DNA of 64,000 nt from Rubrivivax sp. GTDB lineage: Bacteria; Pseudomonadota; Gammaproteobacteria; Burkholderiales; Burkholderiaceae_C. Each line of letters begins with the position of its first letter. The first letter of the stretch is position 1. Where the stretch lies: positions 106,601-170,600 of the forward strand of contig JALHPF010000009.1 in assembly GCA_022842595.1 (NCBI GenBank), in the 5' to 3' direction. Positions 8,725 to 17,790 of the stretch are shown piece after piece. The translations under genes and the position numbers were made by a program. Under the pieces are notes generated by a model. That model ran no database searches, was not told the DNA's origin, and saw only the letters and a list, made by a program, of their open reading frames with translations.

Positions 8725-9561
8725 ATGACCACGCCATCGGCCCAGGGACTGGCCCAGCCATCGGCAAAGGCAGCCCCCGTCGCGCCGGCGCTGCCGCGCA
8801 CGCCCAGCCTGCGCCTGGACGGCCGGCGGGCGCTGGTCACCGGTGCTGGCCGCGGCCTGGGGCTGGCGTGTGCAGCCGCGTTGGCCGAGGCGGGTGCCGA
8901 GGTCTGGCTGGCTGCGCGCAGTGCCGGGGAAGTTCAGGCGGCGGCTGCGGCCCTGCGCGCGCGTGGCGACCGTGCCCATGCGCTGGTGCTGGACGTGACC
9001 GACACCGCCGCGGTGGAACGTGTCATCGGCCAGGTCACGGCCGCGCATGGCCCCTTCCAGGTGCTGGTGAACAACGCCGGCACCAACCGCCCCAGGCCTT
9101 TCGAAGATGTCACCGAAGACGACGTCGACACCCTGCTGGGGCTGAACACCAAGGCCGCGTTCTTCGTTGCCCGCATGGTGGCGCGCGGCCTGAAGGCCGC
9201 CGGGCTGCCCGGCAGCATCGTGCAGATGTCATCGCAGATGGGCCATGTCGGCGGCGCCGGGCGCAGCATCTACTGCGCCAGCAAACACGCCCTTGAAGGC
9301 ATGAGCAAGGCGCTGGCGCTCGAGCTGGGGCCGCATGGCGTGCGGGTCAACACCGTCTGCCCGACCTTCATCGACACCCCCATGACCCACGACTGGCTGG
9401 CCGCGCCCGCCTTCCGCCAGCAGGTGCTGGGCCAGATCGCGCTGGGGCGCGTGGGGCAGGTCGAAGACGTGATGGGCGCGGTGCTGTTCCTGGCCGGCGA
9501 TGCCGCCGCCCTGGTGACGGGTTCGGCACTGATGGTCGACGGGGGCTGGACCGCGTCATGA
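8725..9561 (+). CDS. short-chain dehydrogenase/reductase (SDR)
   Basis: 278 residues, classical SDR. Seen: nucleotide-binding TGAGRGLG at about 39-46, NNAG (VLVNNAGTNRP), catalytic Ser in QMSSQMG, Y183-x3-K187 (YCASK), and the usual C-terminal TGSALMVDGGWTAS. The first 30 residues are a Pro/Ala-rich extension not typical of the family; an internal start is possible but none is better placed. Cytoplasmic NAD(P)-dependent oxidation of a secondary alcohol or reduction of a ketone is expected. It follows the HisD-like gene by 26 bases and its stop overlaps the LacI gene start (ATGA), so the three are one transcript. Confidence 0.93.
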   Translation: MTTPSAQGLAQPSAKAAPVAPALPRTPSLRLDGRRALVTGAGRGLGLACAAALAEAGAEVWLAARSAGEVQAAAAALRARGDRAHALVLDVTDTAAVERVIGQVTAAHGPFQVLVNNAGTNRPRPFEDVTEDDVDTLLGLNTKAAFFVARMVARGLKAAGLPGSIVQMSSQMGHVGGAGRSIYCASKHALEGMSKALALELGPHGVRVNTVCPTFIDTPMTHDWLAAPAFRQQVLGQIALGRVGQVEDVMGAVLFLAGDAAALVTGSALMVDGGWTAS

Positions 9562-10688
9562 TGGTCACCTTCAGAACTCCGCGCCGCCAGGCCCCCAACG
9601 TGAGCCCGCCCGTCTCTCCGCCCGTCTTTCCGCCCGTCCGCCCGTCCCTCAGCCCGCCCGTGATCCCGCCCTCAGGCAAGACCTCCGTCACCTCCATCGA
9701 CGTCGCCCGCCTGGCCGAGGTGTCGCAGTCGGCTGTCAGCCGCAGCTTCACGCCAGGCGCCAGCGTCGCGCCCGAAACCCGCGCCCGCGTGCTGGAAGCG
9801 GCGCGAAAGCTGGGCTACCGGCCCAACGCCATCGCCAGCACGCTGAGCACGCGTCGCAGCCGCATGATTGCGGTGGTGCTGTCGCACCTGCAGAACCAGT
9901 TCTACCCGGTGGTCATCGAGACCCTGTCGCAGCGCCTGCAGAAAGACGGCTACCACGTGCTGCTGTTCATCACCGAAACCGAGGACGCCGACGAACTGCT
10001 GGTCGAACTGCTGCGCTACCAGGTCGACGGCATCGTGATGGCGTCCACCCACCTCTCGTCGGGCCTGGCGCAGCAGATCGCCGACGCCCGCATTCCGGTG
10101 GTGATGTTCAACCGCACCAGCAGCAAGGGGCGCATCAGCACCGTCAGTTCCGACAACCACGGCGGTGGCCGCGCGGTGGCGCATTTCCTGGCCGATGGTG
10201 GCCACCGGCGCGTGGCCTACATCGCCGGCGCCGAAGACTCTTCGACCAACCACGACCGCGAAGAAGGGCTGCGTGCCGGGCTGGCCGAGCGCGGCTTGCG
10301 CGTGGTGGGCCGGGCGGTCGGCAACTATGAATTCGAACGTGCGGCCCTGGCCACGCAGGAACTCTTCGGCAGCCTGGTGTCCAGCCCGGAGCGGCCCGAC
10401 GCGCTGTTCGTCGCCAGCGATCACATGGCCTTCGCTGCCATCGACACCCTGCGCGGCGCCCTCGGCCTGCGTGTGCCCGAGGACGTGTCGGTCGTGGGTT
10501 TCGACAACGTGCCCCAGGCCGACTGGGGCGCCTACCGGCTGACGACGGTGGAGCAAAGCGCCGTGCCGATGATCGAAGCCACGGTGCAGATGCTGCTGCA
10601 GCAGCTGGAAGACGACGCGGTGACGCGCGACCACGTCGTCATACCCACCCATCTGGTGGTGCGCTCTTCGGCCAGGCTGCCAAGATGA
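9558..10688 (+). CDS. LacI/GalR-family transcriptional regulator with a Pro-rich N-terminal extension
   Basis: 376 residues. The helix-turn-helix (TSIDVARLAEVSQSAVSRSF, about 43-62) is followed by the hinge region GYRPNAIASTLSTRRS and a periplasmic-binding-protein-like effector domain (SRMIAVVLSHLQNQFYP onward) ending in PTHLVVRSSARL. Unusual: the first 40 residues are a low-complexity run of SPPV/FPPV/RPS repeats encoded by a repeating CGCCCGTC unit; the real start might lie nearer the HTH. It is translationally coupled (ATGA) to the SDR before and the SnoaL-like gene after it. Probable repressor of the island through the two CG-centred palindromes at 6036 and 7342, with a cluster metabolite as inducer. 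Confidence 0.93.
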   Translation: MMVTFRTPRRQAPNVSPPVSPPVFPPVRPSLSPPVIPPSGKTSVTSIDVARLAEVSQSAVSRSFTPGASVAPETRARVLEAARKLGYRPNAIASTLSTRRSRMIAVVLSHLQNQFYPVVIETLSQRLQKDGYHVLLFITETEDADELLVELLRYQVDGIVMASTHLSSGLAQQIADARIPVVMFNRTSSKGRISTVSSDNHGGGRAVAHFLADGGHRRVAYIAGAEDSSTNHDREEGLRAGLAERGLRVVGRAVGNYEFERAALATQELFGSLVSSPERPDALFVASDHMAFAAIDTLRGALGLRVPEDVSVVGFDNVPQADWGAYRLTTVEQSAVPMIEATVQMLLQQLEDDAVTRDHVVIPTHLVVRSSARLPR

Positions 10689-11686
10689 ACGATGCCATGA
10701 AGGCTGCGACAGCGGCCCCTCTGCCAGGCTTCGACGCCGAATTCCACAGCCTGGACGACTACATCCGCGTCATCACCGCGCGCATCTGGGAAGGCCGGCA
10801 GATCGACAGCATCGCGCGTTACTACAGCGCCGATTGCGCCGTCATCACCCCCGGCGGCACCAGCCAGGGCGTGGACGCCGTGGTGCGCGGCACGCTGGAA
10901 ACCCTGCAGCAGTTTCCCGACCGGCGGCTGCTGTGTGAAGACATCGTCAGCGCTGGCGATGCGCATGCCGGCTTCCTCTCTTCCCACCGGATCGCGTCGA
11001 CGATGACGCACCTGGGTGACTCGGGCCCGGGCGGCTTCGGCAGCGCCACCGGCCGCCCCGTGCTCGTGCGCACCGTGGCCGACTGCGTGTGCATCGGCAA
11101 CCGCATCGTGCACGAATGGCTGGTGCGCGACCAGGGCGCCATGGCCCTGCAGCTGGGCAGCACGCCGCAGGAAACTGCCGGGCGCTGGCTCGCCGCCCGG
11201 GGCGCACCCAGCCTGCCGCTGTGGCAGCCACCGGCACCGGCGCATTGGCTGGACCCGATGCACGCCACCCCGGGCGCGCAACTGCTGGCCGACACCTACC
11301 GTGCGCTCTGGCGCGCAGACCTGGCGGTGCTGCAGCGCCATGCCGACGAGGCCATTGCCCTGCAGTTGCCCAACGGGCAGGCCGCCGTGGGCGTGGCGGC
11401 GGCCGAAGCCTTCTGGTTCGGCTACACGGCCGCCTTCAGTGGCGCGGCGCTGCACATCGACAGCCTGGCCGAACTTGTCGAGCCCGGCCGCACGCCGCGC
11501 GTGGCCATGCGCTGGCGCCTGGTGGGCCGGCACGGCGGCGGCGGGCGCTTCGGCGCGGCCAGCGGGCAGGCGGTGGAGATCCTCGGCATCACGCATGCCG
11601 AGGTCGACCACGCGCGCGGCCGCATCCTGCGCGAATGGGTGCTGGTGGACGAAGTCGCGCTGTGGATGCAGATCCTCGGCCGCTGA
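10685..11686 (+). CDS. second double SnoaL-like / NTF2-like domain protein
   Basis: 333 residues; the ATG overlaps the LacI stop (ATGA). Two NTF2-like halves: about 15-160 (ITARIWEGRQIDSIARYYSA, then NRIVHEWLVRDQ) and 195-333 (YRALWRADLAVLQRHADEAI, then GRILREWVLVDEVALWMQIL). The closing EW-LV-D element in each half is the typical end of SnoaL-like sheets. No secretion signal. It is not a close copy of the protein at 6202 but shares the two-domain plan, suggesting two consecutive cyclase/isomerase/dehydratase-like steps or a heteromeric enzyme. Reaction unknown. Confidence 0.8.
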   Translation: MNDAMKAATAAPLPGFDAEFHSLDDYIRVITARIWEGRQIDSIARYYSADCAVITPGGTSQGVDAVVRGTLETLQQFPDRRLLCEDIVSAGDAHAGFLSSHRIASTMTHLGDSGPGGFGSATGRPVLVRTVADCVCIGNRIVHEWLVRDQGAMALQLGSTPQETAGRWLAARGAPSLPLWQPPAPAHWLDPMHATPGAQLLADTYRALWRADLAVLQRHADEAIALQLPNGQAAVGVAAAEAFWFGYTAAFSGAALHIDSLAELVEPGRTPRVAMRWRLVGRHGGGGRFGAASGQAVEILGITHAEVDHARGRILREWVLVDEVALWMQILGR

Positions 11687-11734
11687 GCCCCGGCGCGATC
11701 CAGTCAACCCGCAGCCGAACTCCGCCCCGACACG

Positions 11735-12811
11735 ATGGCCCGCATCCAGCTGAAGAACATCGCCAAGCGCTGGGGCGCGGCCACGGCCGTCGAGCCGATG
11801 TCGCTGGACATCGCCGACGGCGAATTCCTGGTGCTCCTGGGCCCCAGCGGCTGCGGCAAGACGACTACCATGCGCATGGTGGCCGGACTCGAGGACCCGA
11901 GCGATGGCGAGGTCTGGATCGGAGACCGCTGCGTCAACCGCCTGGAACCCAAGGACCGCGACGTGGCCATGGTGTTCCAGAGTTATGGCCTTTACCCCAA
12001 CATGACGGTGGCCGAGAACATCGGCTTCCCGCTGAAGATCCGCGGCCTGCCGGCGGCGCAGATCGGGCCTGCCGTTCACAAGGCGGCACAGCAGGTCGAA
12101 CTGATGGACTACCTGCATCGGCGGCCCAAGGAACTGTCGGGCGGTCAGCGCCAGCGTGTGGCCCTGGCGCGCGCCATCGTGCGCCAGCCGGCGGTGTTCC
12201 TGATGGACGAGCCGCTGAGCAACCTGGACGCCAAGCTGCGCGTCACCATGCGCGCCCACATCAAGCACCTGCACCACAGCCTGGGCGTGACCACCATCTA
12301 CGTCACCCACGACCAGATCGAGGCCATGACACTGGCCGACCGCGTGGTGGTGATGAGCCGCGCACGCATCCAGCAGATCGGCACGCCGCAGGACATCTAC
12401 GAGCGCCCGTCGAATCTTTTCGTGGCCGGCTTCATCGGTTCCCCGCCCATGAACCTGGTGCCAGGGCGTCTGGCCGGTGGCGTGTTCACCGCGCCGGGTG
12501 TCCGCATCGGGGGCTTCGATGCGCCCGATGTCGACCAGGTGGTGCTGGGCGTGCGCCCCGAGGACCTCACCGTGCTGGCCAGCGAAGACATCGACCGCGC
12601 CGCGCTGGCGGCCGAGGTGTTTGCCTTCGAGCTGACGGGTGACGCCACCCTGGTGACCATCCAGCTCGGCGAGCTGATGGTCACCGCCAAGGCCGGCAAG
12701 AGCTACCGCAGCGCCATGGGTGCACAGGCCGGCTTCATGGTGGATGCGTCGCGCTGCCACCTGTTCGACGCCCGGACCGAACTGCGCATCGCGCAGCGGG
12801 CTGCTGCATGA
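11735..12811 (+). CDS. ABC importer ATP-binding subunit, UgpC/MalK type
   Basis: 358 residues. Walker A GPSGCGKT 36-43, Q-loop VFQSYGLYPNMTV, signature LSGGQRQRVALARA, Walker B FLMDEPLSNLD, H-loop VTHDQ, then the C-terminal TOBE-type regulatory domain of the CUT1 sugar-importer ATPases (VLGVRPEDL). It energises the permeases encoded at 14082 and 15099. It begins 48 bases after the SnoaL-like gene and its stop overlaps the binding-protein start (ATGA). CUT1 importers carry oligosaccharides, polyols or glycerol phosphates, which suggests a polyhydroxylated substrate. Confidence 0.95.
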   Translation: MARIQLKNIAKRWGAATAVEPMSLDIADGEFLVLLGPSGCGKTTTMRMVAGLEDPSDGEVWIGDRCVNRLEPKDRDVAMVFQSYGLYPNMTVAENIGFPLKIRGLPAAQIGPAVHKAAQQVELMDYLHRRPKELSGGQRQRVALARAIVRQPAVFLMDEPLSNLDAKLRVTMRAHIKHLHHSLGVTTIYVTHDQIEAMTLADRVVVMSRARIQQIGTPQDIYERPSNLFVAGFIGSPPMNLVPGRLAGGVFTAPGVRIGGFDAPDVDQVVLGVRPEDLTVLASEDIDRAALAAEVFAFELTGDATLVTIQLGELMVTAKAGKSYRSAMGAQAGFMVDASRCHLFDARTELRIAQRAAA

Positions 12812-14085
12812 CACTGCGGCGCCGCGCCCTCTTGCTGGCGGCAGCCGCCGCCCCGGCGGGCGCGCACCCTGGCGCGCGCGCTGCCGGCCTGGGCTGCCCG
12901 AACATCGGCGGCAGCGGTGAAGTGAACCTGGTGGGCAACAGTTTTCCGGCCGTGGCGCACATTGCCGCCATCGCCGAAGGCTGCGCACGCCCGGGCTTCA
13001 AGGTGGTGTTCAAGCTCACGCCACAGGCCCGTATCGAAACCGAGCAGGCCTTCGGTGCCGCAGGCCGCTCGCCCTTCGATGCGGCGGTGGTGTCGATGGC
13101 GGTGTTTGCCAATCTCTATGCGCGCCGCCAGCTGCAGCCGCTGTCCGACCTGGTGCAGAAGTTCGGCCCGCGCTACCGGCTGGAAGAGAAGATGCTGGTG
13201 CGCGTGGACGGCGAGGTCATGGCCATCGCCTTCATGCAGAACACGCAGAACCTCTACTACCGCGCCGACCTTTTCGCCAGGCATCGCCTGGCCGTGCCCA
13301 CCGACTACGCACAGATGGTGCAGGCCGCCGCCGTGCTGCAGCGCCAGGAACCCAGCATCACCTTCCCCATCGCCCAGGGTTTCGCCAAGGGTTTTGACGG
13401 CGGCACCGAGTTCACCAACATCCTGGCCAGCCTGGGTGGGCGCTTCTTCCAGCCCGGTGGCGCGCTGCCGGCCTTCAACGGTGCCGAAGGAGTGCAGGCC
13501 ATTGGCATCATGCGCTCGCTGATGCCCTACATGACGCCCAATCTGTTGGCCAGCAATGCCGACGACGTGGTCAACCAGTTCCAGCAAGGCAAGGCGGCGA
13601 TGGGCGTGTTGTGGGCCAGCCGGGCCTCGCGCATGGACGACGCGGCCGCTTCCAGGGTCGTTGGCCAGATGCAGTTCGCCGCGGCGCCGGCCGCACGCCC
13701 CGGCGGGCGCAGCGCTGCGCATCTGTGGTGGGACGCGATGGTGCTGCCGCGCAACAACCCGCGCCAGCGCGAAGCCACCTTCCATGTGCTGATGGAGGGT
13801 TTGAGCGAGGCCGCGGTGAAGAGCGGCAACGACCTCGGCATCTGGGTGCGCTCGGTCTACGACCCCGGGCGCTTCGGCACGGGGGTGGGCCTGGCGCAGA
13901 AAGCGGGCGCGCCGGTCTGGCCGAGCGAGCCCTTCTTCAGCCTGGCCCATGCCGAAGTGGGCAAGCTGCTGCCCGAAGCGCTGGCTGGCGAACGCGCGCC
14001 CCAGGCCGTGCTCGACGCGGCGGCGGCCGCCTACCTGCGCTCGGCCACCGAAAAAGGCTTCGTCAGGCGCGGGGCTGGCGCATGA
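12808..14085 (+). CDS. extracellular solute-binding protein, family 1 type
   Basis: 425 residues. N-terminus MTLRRRALLLAAAAAPAGA followed by GARAAGLGC is an Arg-rich export signal, somewhat Tat-like, with cleavage near ARA-AGL. The body has the usual two-lobe pattern of CUT1 binding proteins (FDAAVVSMAVFANLYARRQL, MAIAFMQNTQNLYYRADLF, GKAAMGVLWASRAS). It delivers the ligand to the importer from the periplasm. Start overlaps the ATPase stop; end overlaps the first permease. Its own cysteine near the cleavage site (GLGC) is not in a good lipobox. Confidence 0.9.
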   Translation: MTLRRRALLLAAAAAPAGAHPGARAAGLGCPNIGGSGEVNLVGNSFPAVAHIAAIAEGCARPGFKVVFKLTPQARIETEQAFGAAGRSPFDAAVVSMAVFANLYARRQLQPLSDLVQKFGPRYRLEEKMLVRVDGEVMAIAFMQNTQNLYYRADLFARHRLAVPTDYAQMVQAAAVLQRQEPSITFPIAQGFAKGFDGGTEFTNILASLGGRFFQPGGALPAFNGAEGVQAIGIMRSLMPYMTPNLLASNADDVVNQFQQGKAAMGVLWASRASRMDDAAASRVVGQMQFAAAPAARPGGRSAAHLWWDAMVLPRNNPRQREATFHVLMEGLSEAAVKSGNDLGIWVRSVYDPGRFGTGVGLAQKAGAPVWPSEPFFSLAHAEVGKLLPEALAGERAPQAVLDAAAAAYLRSATEKGFVRRGAGA

Positions 14086-15098
14086 AGCTGCGCAGCTTCG
14101 CCGGCTTCGTCGGGCCTTCGGTGTTCCTGATGCTGGCCCTGTTGGCGCTGCCCATGGTGATGACGGCGGTGCTGTCGGTGCGCAACTGCGCGCTGGAGAT
14201 GGAACTCGTCACCCTGCAGCAGACCGGCCCCTTTGGCGCGCACGAGGTGACCACCCAACGCGCCAAGGTCGACGCCAGCGGCCAGGCCGTGCAGACCTGC
14301 GAGTGGGTGGGCCTGGCGTACTACCGCAAGGTGCTGGGTCTGGAAGAGGCTGCCGCTGGTGCCCCTGGTGCTGCTGGTGCCCCTGGTGCCGTGCCATCGC
14401 AGGCCGGCGAGCCCACGGAGTTTTTCTCGGCGCTGCGTTTCACCTTGCTCTACATCGCGGCCACCACGCCCTTCGTGCTGGGCGGCGGCCTGGCGCTGGC
14501 GCTGGCCATGAACCGCGTCACGCAAAGGCTCAAGGCGGTGTTCATCGCGGCTTCGCTGCTGCCCTTCATCATCACGCCGGTGGTGGGTGCGCTGGCCATC
14601 AAATGGCTGTTCCGCGACAACGGGCTGGTGCCGCATGTGCTGGGCGGCATGGGCATCCAGGTGTTCTGGATGGCACAGGCCTGGTCGGCACAGCTGCTGG
14701 TAATTCTCTACGGCATCTGGCATGTGCTGCCCTTTGCCTTCATCGTGTTCTATGCCGGCTTGCAGGGCGTGCCGCAGGACGCGCTGGAAGCCGCCACCAT
14801 CGACGGCGCCTCGAACTGGCAGAAGCTGCGCTACGTGACGCTGCCGCACCTGATGCCGCTCGTGGTGTTCGTTCTGATGATGCACCTGATGGACGCCTAC
14901 CGCGTCTTCGAGCCGGTGATGGTGCTGACACAAGGCGCCTTCACCACCAGCGTGCAATACCTCACCTACCACGTGCTGCTGCAGGAAGACAACCCGTACA
15001 AGGCCAGCGCGGCCTCGGTGTTGACAATCGTCGGCATTGCACTGCTGCTCATTCCCTTGCTGCGCAAGACCTGGCGCGAGCAGAGGCAGGGGCACTGA
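14082..15098 (+). CDS. ABC importer permease, MalF/UgpA type
   Basis: 338 residues, ATGA overlap with the binding protein. N-terminal membrane segment (GPSVFLMLALLALPMVM), then a large periplasmic loop, then five segments with the BPD-transport EAA-type motif EAATIDGASNWQKLRYVTLP near residues 237-256. Odd: the periplasmic loop contains a Gly-Ala-Pro low-complexity stretch (GAPGAAGAPGA) around residue 95, from a short repeat in the DNA. Forms the channel with the permease encoded next. Confidence 0.93.
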   Translation: MKLRSFAGFVGPSVFLMLALLALPMVMTAVLSVRNCALEMELVTLQQTGPFGAHEVTTQRAKVDASGQAVQTCEWVGLAYYRKVLGLEEAAAGAPGAAGAPGAVPSQAGEPTEFFSALRFTLLYIAATTPFVLGGGLALALAMNRVTQRLKAVFIAASLLPFIITPVVGALAIKWLFRDNGLVPHVLGGMGIQVFWMAQAWSAQLLVILYGIWHVLPFAFIVFYAGLQGVPQDALEAATIDGASNWQKLRYVTLPHLMPLVVFVLMMHLMDAYRVFEPVMVLTQGAFTTSVQYLTYHVLLQEDNPYKASAASVLTIVGIALLLIPLLRKTWREQRQGH

Positions 15099-15926
15099 AT
15101 GCGCAAGTCACCGCTTGGCCAGACGCTGATGTATGCCGGCCTGACGGTGTGGCTGGTGCTGGCCGCGCTGCCCGTGTTGTGGACGGTGGTGATCTCGCTG
15201 CGCAGCTATGTCGACGCCTTTTCCGCGCCGCTGAAGTGGCTGGCACCCGTCACGCTGGAGAACTACCGCAGCCTGTGGATCGACCGCGAGTTCTATCGCA
15301 ACTTCACCAATACGGCCGTGGTCACGCTGGGCACGGTGGGCATCTCGCTCACCGTCGGTTGCCTGGCGGGCTACGCCTTGTCGCGCTACCGCGGCAGCCT
15401 GGGTTTCTGGCTGCTGTTGATCGCGCTGGTGTTCCGCGCCCTGCCGCACTCGACGCTGCTGCCCAGCTTCCAGGCGCTGTTCGACGCCATCGGCCTGCGC
15501 AACACCACGCTCAGCCTGATCCTCGTGCTGGTGGCCATCAACCAGCCGTTCACCATCTGGATGCTGCGCAGCTTCTTCGCGGGCATCCCGCAGGAGCTGG
15601 ACGAAGCTGCCATGGTGGACGGCTGCACGCGCCTGCAGGCCTTCAGGCGCGTCATCATCCCGGTGATGTGGCCTGGCGTGGTGACCACGGGCCTGTTCAG
15701 CTTCCTGTTGGCCTACAACGACTTCATGCTCAGCTCGGCCCTGACCAACGCCGACAGGATGACCATGCCCGCGGCCATTGCCGGCGCCATCACCGCCGAG
15801 AGCGACACCTTGCTGATGCAGGGCGTGGCCGGGGCGGTGAGCATCACCATCCCGCTCATCATCCTGGTGGCGCTGTTCCAGAAGCAGATCGTCTCCGGGC
15901 TGACCCAGGGCGCCGTCAAAGGCTGA
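15099..15926 (+). CDS. ABC importer permease, MalG/UgpE type
   Basis: 275 residues starting directly after the previous stop (TGA then ATG). Six membrane segments and the EAA motif LDEAAMVDGCTRLQAFRRVI around 167-186 that contacts the ATPase. It completes a binding protein, two permeases and one ATPase, so the importer looks functional. With the TonB receptor at 3291 the cluster has dedicated passage across both membranes. Confidence 0.95.
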   Translation: MRKSPLGQTLMYAGLTVWLVLAALPVLWTVVISLRSYVDAFSAPLKWLAPVTLENYRSLWIDREFYRNFTNTAVVTLGTVGISLTVGCLAGYALSRYRGSLGFWLLLIALVFRALPHSTLLPSFQALFDAIGLRNTTLSLILVLVAINQPFTIWMLRSFFAGIPQELDEAAMVDGCTRLQAFRRVIIPVMWPGVVTTGLFSFLLAYNDFMLSSALTNADRMTMPAAIAGAITAESDTLLMQGVAGAVSITIPLIILVALFQKQIVSGLTQGAVKG

Positions 15927-15943
15927 ACCTTGCCACCAACACC

Positions 15944-17071
15944 ATGATCCTGACCCCAGCAGAACTGCAACGCCGCCACATCCGGCGCGCCCAATACGTT
16001 TCCTGCGACGACGCCTTCATCGACGTGCGCCTGCCCGGCAGCACGCCGAAGGAAAACTATTCCATCGTCGGCCCGGGCGTCACGCAGAACCCGAACCAGG
16101 TCGTCAACCTGCGCGAGCCGCATGGCTTCAACATCGGCGCTGCCGGGCTGGCGCCGGGCATCACCAACAACCTGCACCTGCACTTCACGTCCGAGGTCTT
16201 CATCGCCTGCGAAGGCCGATTCACGCTGCGCTGGGGCGCTGCGGGTGACGAGGGCGAAGCGGTGCTGGAAGCAGGCGACGTGATCTGCATGCCCACCTGG
16301 ATGTTCCGCGGCTTTTCCAACAGCGGCAGCCAACACGGTTTCCTGATGACGGTGCTGGGCGGCGACGACACCGGCGGCATCATCTGGAGCCCCGAGGTGA
16401 TGCGCCGCGCCCGCGCCACCGGGCTGTTCCTGGGCCGCGACAATCAGCTCATCGACGTGCCCGCAGGAAGCCCTGCGCCCCCCGAAGCCGAACTGCTGCC
16501 CTTGATGCCGGCCGCCGAGGTGGCCGCGCTGCGGCGCTGGTCGCCCGCGGAACTGATGGCCCGCTGCGTGAAGCCGGCGCAGCGCGACTTTCGCGGAGCC
16601 ACGCTGGATGGCGTGCTGCCAGGCCAGGCCTGGCAGCTGGCGCCGGTCATCGGCTGGGGCATCAGCCAGCACCGCGACCATCGCCCGGCCGTCACCGACC
16701 CCCAGGGTTTTTCGGTCGAATGGCTGAAGGTGCCGCCCGGGCAGCAGAGCGCGCCCTTCAGCCTGAAGGAAACCGCGGTGCTGATCCACGCCGACGGCCC
16801 CCTGGCCGTGGCCTTCAACGATGTCGCCGGGCGCGTGCAGGCCGAGCTGGGCGCCTGGGACACGCTGTCGATGCCGGCCGGCAGCACCCGCCAGTTCATC
16901 AACACCGGCCGCGAAGACGCACATGCGCTGCTGGTGGTGTGCGGCGATGCGCGCAAGACGCCGGCCTTCGACGCCAGCGTGCACCTGGCCGCCCGCCAGG
17001 CCGACACCACGCTCGACGCTGGTGGCCGCCTGGCCCGCCTGAGCCTGCTGCCACCGGCCATGAGGGTGTGA
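15944..17071 (+). CDS. bicupin protein, possible dioxygenase or isomerase
   Basis: 375 residues, no signal peptide. The N-terminal cupin has a metal-site-like HLHFTSEVFIACEGRF and its second motif GDVICMPTWMFRGF; the C-terminal cupin is degenerate (SMPAGSTRQFINTG, no clear His pair). Bicupins of this form include gentisate-type dioxygenases, sugar isomerases and aminohydrolases; the sequence does not decide between them. It lies 17 bases after the permease and its stop overlaps the GTG of the hydrolase gene (GTGA), so it belongs to the same transcript and probably acts on a carried-in or downstream intermediate. Confidence 0.83.
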   Translation: MILTPAELQRRHIRRAQYVSCDDAFIDVRLPGSTPKENYSIVGPGVTQNPNQVVNLREPHGFNIGAAGLAPGITNNLHLHFTSEVFIACEGRFTLRWGAAGDEGEAVLEAGDVICMPTWMFRGFSNSGSQHGFLMTVLGGDDTGGIIWSPEVMRRARATGLFLGRDNQLIDVPAGSPAPPEAELLPLMPAAEVAALRRWSPAELMARCVKPAQRDFRGATLDGVLPGQAWQLAPVIGWGISQHRDHRPAVTDPQGFSVEWLKVPPGQQSAPFSLKETAVLIHADGPLAVAFNDVAGRVQAELGAWDTLSMPAGSTRQFINTGREDAHALLVVCGDARKTPAFDASVHLAARQADTTLDAGGRLARLSLLPPAMRV

Positions 17072-17790
17072 CGCGATTGCCCGTCTTCGCGCTGCCCGGC
17101 ACCCTGCTGGACGGCCGCAGCCTGGCCGCGCTGCTGCCAGGCCGGGAAGCGCACACGCTGGTCCTGGGCGAAGCGCCGACGTTCGACGAGGAACTGGACC
17201 GCCTGGCCGAGCACGGCGCTGGGCCCGCCGTGTGGCTGGGCCATTCGCTCGGTGGCATCGTGGCAATGCACCTGGCGCTGCGCCACCCCGGCCGGGTGGC
17301 AGCGCTGCTGCTGCTGGCAGCCAACGCGCGCGGCGGCAGCGAAGGCCAGGAAGCCCGGCGCGCTGCCCATGCCGCGCAATGGGCGCGGGCGCAGCGCGAC
17401 GGCCTGGCCGCGCTGGCCCGCAGCAAGCTGGCCCCCAGCTATGGCCTCGAAGACATCTGCGACGACACGCTGCTGGCATCGCTGGCCGCGCAAGCCGAAG
17501 CGGTGGGCCTGCGCCGCTTCGAACACCAGCTGGCCTATGCGCGCCAGCGGCCTGGCCTGCGCTGGCCCAGGCGTGTGCTGAGCTGCCCCGTGCTGGCCCT
17601 GAGTGGCGAACTCGACACCCTGTGCCCACCGGCCGACAGCGACGAGATCACCCGCCTGGTCGAAGCGCCCGGGCGCGCCGTTCATCACATGTGCCCGGGC
17701 GCCGGCCATCTGTTCCCCATGCAGAAAACGTCCTGGGTGGCCGGCAGGATCGACGATTTCCTTCAATCCCAAGCGATGCACTCACCATGA
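17068..17790 (+). CDS. alpha/beta-hydrolase fold protein
   Basis: 240 residues with a GTG start overlapping the cupin stop (GTGA). Catalytic triad visible: S60 in GHSLGG, D183 in GELDTLC, H214 in GAGHLFP. Small cap region between about 95 and 160. Probably an esterase, lactonase or C-C hydrolase acting late in the pathway, just before the aldolase with which it overlaps (ATGA). No signal peptide, so cytoplasmic. Confidence 0.88.
   Translation: MTRLPVFALPGTLLDGRSLAALLPGREAHTLVLGEAPTFDEELDRLAEHGAGPAVWLGHSLGGIVAMHLALRHPGRVAALLLLAANARGGSEGQEARRAAHAAQWARAQRDGLAALARSKLAPSYGLEDICDDTLLASLAAQAEAVGLRRFEHQLAYARQRPGLRWPRRVLSCPVLALSGELDTLCPPADSDEITRLVEAPGRAVHHMCPGAGHLFPMQKTSWVAGRIDDFLQSQAMHSP

Noticed and set aside
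13949..15943. N-terminal two thirds of a 1040-residue frame ending in the cupin
   Set aside because: The part before 15944 is an out-of-frame reading of the two permease genes; the cupin starts at its own ATG.
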